Position numbers and translations under genes: made by a program. Of a DNA stretch of 64,000 nucleotides, positions 62,701 through 64,000 are shown piece by piece. The first letter of the stretch is position 1; each line of letters opens with the position of its first letter. Origin of the DNA: Streptomyces sp. AC555_RSS877 (lineage in GTDB: Bacteria > Actinomycetota > Actinomycetes > Streptomycetales > Streptomycetaceae); assembly GCF_019049245.1 (NCBI RefSeq), contig NZ_JAGMUK010000016.1, positions 95,012 to 159,011 of the forward strand, given 5' to 3'. The notes beneath the pieces were generated by a model, which was not told the DNA's origin, did no database searches, and worked only from the letters and a program-made list of their open reading frames with translations.

Positions 62701-63516
62701 GAGCCGTGGAAGAAGCGGGAGGCCGCCGCCCTGCGAGCCTGGCTGCTCGATGCCGCCGAGCGTGAGGAGCTGTGGTTTGAGGAGCGGGGGGACTACAACT
62801 CACCCCGCACACTCACCGTCTTCCAGCTCGCCGACGCTCTGCGTCATGACGAGGACGTCCAGGCCGTCGCTGCGCTCTACGCCACCGACCACCTCGGTAA
62901 CCGCGAAGCCTCTCTCGCGACCGTGCTTGCCGCCGTCATCGAGCCCGAGCACGTGCCCTACCTCGCCGCCCTCCGGTACAAGGAGACCGGTCTGCGCAAG
63001 CGCGCGCAGTGGGAGCGGGTCTGGGAGCAGCAGCGCGAAGAGGACCGCGACGGGGTGCGGCTCGACATCAAGGTGCCGCCGAAGTACTCCGGCGCCGACT
63101 TCCTCAAGCACTCCTACTGGTCCAACCGCGGCAAGCTGGACGTGCCCAAGGAGAGGTTCGTGTCCTACCCGGGCGCCTCCCCGGACAGTGACCCCTCGCT
63201 TCTGCTCGGCTGGGCCGGCTGGAACCACCGCGACCAGGCCGAAGCCCTCGTCAACCTCATCAACGACCGTTCCTCGGTGGACGGTTGGGACAAGGATGAC
63301 CCGCGCTTCGTTCCGCTGCTCGCCGGGCTTCAGGAGATCATGCCCTGGGTGCACCAGTGGTACGACGAGGACGACCAGGAGTGGGGCGGCAATCCGGCCG
63401 AGGAGTTCCAGACCGGACTCAATCGAGGCCGCACCGACCGGCACCTCTCCGAGTCCGACCTCCGCGACTGGCGCCCCGAGAAAAAGCGGGGCGGTCGGCG
63501 GTCGTCCGCCGAGTAG
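59710..63516 (+). CDS. pglX: PglX-like BREX-2 adenine-specific DNA methyltransferase
   Basis: This 1268-residue protein has a helical N-terminal region (about 1-260) with [18 protein letters not shown], typical of BREX-2 PglX. SAM motif I is [11 protein letters not shown] (269-279) and catalytic motif IV is NPPY (406-409). A target-recognition and C-terminal region follows. PglX adds N6-methyladenine to self DNA as a mark. Bases about 61000-62260 (about residues 430-850) have much lower GC and foreign codon use; lines 61141-61200 and 61681-61740 count 53% and 52% GC. The region thus looks swapped in from another source. GTG start follows GGAGAGG. Confidence 0.9.
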   Translation: MSSEEARTTTGASLDRERQQALLKDLQKQVALLEEDLRGRAGLEEFDPPLLAEYAHAVESERTVADHYETWLDGRLVQIAAAWVLACVFVRFSEDNGLIPDAWLSGPGDRLAEAQDRHDDHFRLHPDQNDRDWLKAAFKALAEAHPTAADLFDEEHNPMWEVTPSYEAATRLLAFWRERGPDGEIRYDFTDPELSTRFLGDLYQDLSEYARKTYALLQTPVFVEEFILDLTLEPAVEEFGLDPVWKYRPEGWRGDVDDDGQVHGLRCIDPACGSGHFLLGLFGRLLEKWRELEPGTDPWVLIRRALESVHGADKNPFAVSIARFRLLVAALKAGEVRELRRAPGLPIRVAVADSLLHGREAGQEAGPTLDDAERGEVFTYRTEDVKGYVKEVDLLGRGSYHVVVGNPPYITVKDKQENQNYRDVYWACSRQYSLSVPFAQRIFELALRAGGDNRDGGFTGQITANSFMKREFGKVLIESFFHGGPYKDPVSGRKRQFAGVELTHVIDTSGAYIPGHGTPTVILAGRNQVARQAQPIRAVLGVRGEASVPEGDTLGPVWIAITEQVRNPGSESEWVSVEDAKRARFASFPWSLSGGGAQPLMHLLEQAPGRLKDSISEIGRTTHTGLDEAYYMPPASSVTRGLTFGTVPVILGDEVRDYHISSSTRTFFPYATIAPESVRGSARALLATEKQFLWGNRTVLRERLDFGETPEQRGLSWFEHSMFFPKRYRSHLSVAFSFVSTHNHFVLDRGGKVFKQSAPVIKLPAGANEERHLELLGVLNSSAACFWLKQVSHDKGIRGEGGGFTSDDWERFYEFTGTKLQEFPLPKTLPLSLARELDTLAQKLVECEPSALTPSATPTRAALDEACAAQDRIRARMILLQEELDWNVYGAYGLLMPKEVSLTTLPSDLVELSDADMPQLQLGQRAFEIALKKRVDDEEIETVWFDRHGSTETATAKIPADWPDAYKKVVQARLDLIESNKDIRLIERPEYKRRWSTEPWKKREAAALRAWLLDAAEREELWFEERGDYNSPRTLTVFQLADALRHDEDVQAVAALYATDHLGNREASLATVLAAVIEPEHVPYLAALRYKETGLRKRAQWERVWEQQREEDRDGVRLDIKVPPKYSGADFLKHSYWSNRGKLDVPKERFVSYPGASPDSDPSLLLGWAGWNHRDQAEALVNLINDRSSVDGWDKDDPRFVPLLAGLQEIMPWVHQWYDEDDQEWGGNPAEEFQTGLNRGRTDRHLSESDLRDWRPEKKRGGRRSSAE

Positions 63517-63541
63517 CCGACGGGACGGGATGACTCACGCT

Positions 63542-63568
63542 GAAGGGGCCGCACTGCGCGGCCCCTTC
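63542..63568. terminator. Terminator between pglX and the GntR gene
   Basis: An 11-bp perfect stem (63542-63552 with 63558-63568, arm GAAGGGGCCGC) has a five-base loop. It lies between convergent genes and overlaps the stop codon of the GntR gene. Confidence 0.8.
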
Positions 63569-63836
63569 AGGCGTCTGGCTCGCCCTCTTCGGGCGCGTCG
63601 CTGGCTGGCTCCGGCATTCCGATGACGTACGTCCCCTTCGCGGGCAGAGTGGCGACGAGCCCTCGTTTTCGGAGTTCGACGATGGCGCGACGCACCGTAC
63701 CGATGCTCACACGGTGCAGCTCCGTCATGGCTCGCTCGCCCGGTAGCGCGGCGCCCTGCGGCAATTTGCCGGACGCGATCTCCGCTGCGATGGCGTCGGC
63801 GAGTTTCACGTACTCGTAGCGCGGAAGCTCACTCAT
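63567..63836 (-). CDS. Small GntR-type winged-helix repressor
   Basis: This 89-residue protein is little more than a GntR DNA-binding domain. YVKLADAIAAEIASGKLPQGAALPGERAM leads into the recognition helix HRVSIGTVRRAIVELRKRGLV and the wing ATLPAKGTYVI. No effector domain follows. Such short GntR proteins (KorSA-like) control transfer or excision in Streptomyces integrative elements. The ATG at 63836 has only a close GGGAG; GTG 63854 is an in-frame alternative giving 95 residues. It faces pglX and probably represses the promoter near 63940, reading out of the window. Confidence 0.7.
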   Translation of the reverse strand: MSELPRYEYVKLADAIAAEIASGKLPQGAALPGERAMTELHRVSIGTVRRAIVELRKRGLVATLPAKGTYVIGMPEPASDAPEEGEPDA

Positions 63837-63876
63837 GCTCCCACGGTGACGCACCCCAACGCTTAACGCAGGGTTA

Positions 63877-63912
63877 GAACGCGTTCCACCGCACTGGAAC
63901 CCAGTAGAACGC
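63877..63912. promoter_or_regulatory. Possible GntR operator
   Basis: The perfect palindrome GAACGCGTTC (63877-63886) lies 23 bases upstream of the alternative GntR start at 63854. The half-site AGAACGC is repeated near 63905 and TGGAACC lies between. A TATGGT -10-like box occurs near 63942 on the plus strand, so the sites may control both directions. Confidence 0.45.
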
Positions 63913-64000
63913 AGAGGGGTGCAGGGGGACGCAGTTCCCGGTATGGTCGAAATGACAAGACCCCGGCGAGGTGTGGAAGACCTCCCGGGGCACGGCCCAC

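Overview
The window is high-GC actinomycete DNA, almost certainly Streptomyces. It opens with the last codons of a gene I recognise as bldC. Next come a DUF6274-type small protein and an hrpA-type DEAH helicase, and farther right a DEAD-box RNA helicase with an RGG-rich tail. GTG starts, ATGA stop/start overlaps and GC-rich third positions are everywhere. Housekeeping backbone fills roughly 1-5300 and 40917-51433. Two accessory blocks interrupt or abut it, and both lie at tRNA genes.

Block 1 (about 5594-40914) is a complete-looking type II polyketide gene cluster. Its core runs from 30746 to 36934: TcmI-type cyclase, cupin cyclase, KS-alpha, KS-beta, ACP, a cyclase fused to a ketoreductase, a second ketoreductase and two small antibiotic-biosynthesis-type monooxygenases. 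A P450 (37299-38546), a methyltransferase and a POT-type transporter follow. The left half holds tailoring genes: four class A FAD monooxygenases, a PCMH/BBE-type FAD oxidoreductase, a DUF1772 (anthrone-oxygenase-like) protein, a deazaflavin-dependent reductase, three O-methyltransferase-type enzymes, two paralogous zinc-free MDR oxidoreductases, a DHA2-type exporter and an asparagine-synthetase-like amide-forming enzyme. Regulation is by a SARP with a long AT-rich leader and by a divergent MarR protein. This gene set, particularly the asparagine synthetase homologue, the cupin/TcmI cyclases and the two ABM monooxygenases, resembles pentangular polyphenol pathways of the xantholipin/lysolipin/fredericamycin kind. 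No halogenase is present, and the exact product cannot be read from the sequence.

The cluster sits between tRNA-Glu (40917-40989) and tRNA-Asp/tRNA-Phe (5128-5300). All three tRNA genes are on the minus strand, so the cluster appears to have been inserted into a tRNA-Glu-Asp-Phe array. Right of it the backbone resumes: a membrane metallophosphoesterase, a zinc-metallopeptidase-family protein, a lipoprotein, the DEAD-box helicase, a secreted FG-GAP protein, an APC-family amino-acid permease and tRNA-Lys.

Block 2 (about 51758 to beyond the window end) begins just past tRNA-Lys and looks like a phage-defence island related to BREX type 2 (Pgl). It has a PglW-like protein (NERD domain, degenerate kinase, active-looking kinase) and a PglX-like adenine methyltransferase. 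Between them lie three genes foreign to the standard layout: a small HEPN-like protein, a ParA/MinD-type ATPase and a second P-loop ATPase. No PglY or PglZ is visible before the window ends, and a small GntR-type repressor closes the module. The central part of pglX is far less GC-rich than its surroundings. This island is the best candidate for an undescribed system.
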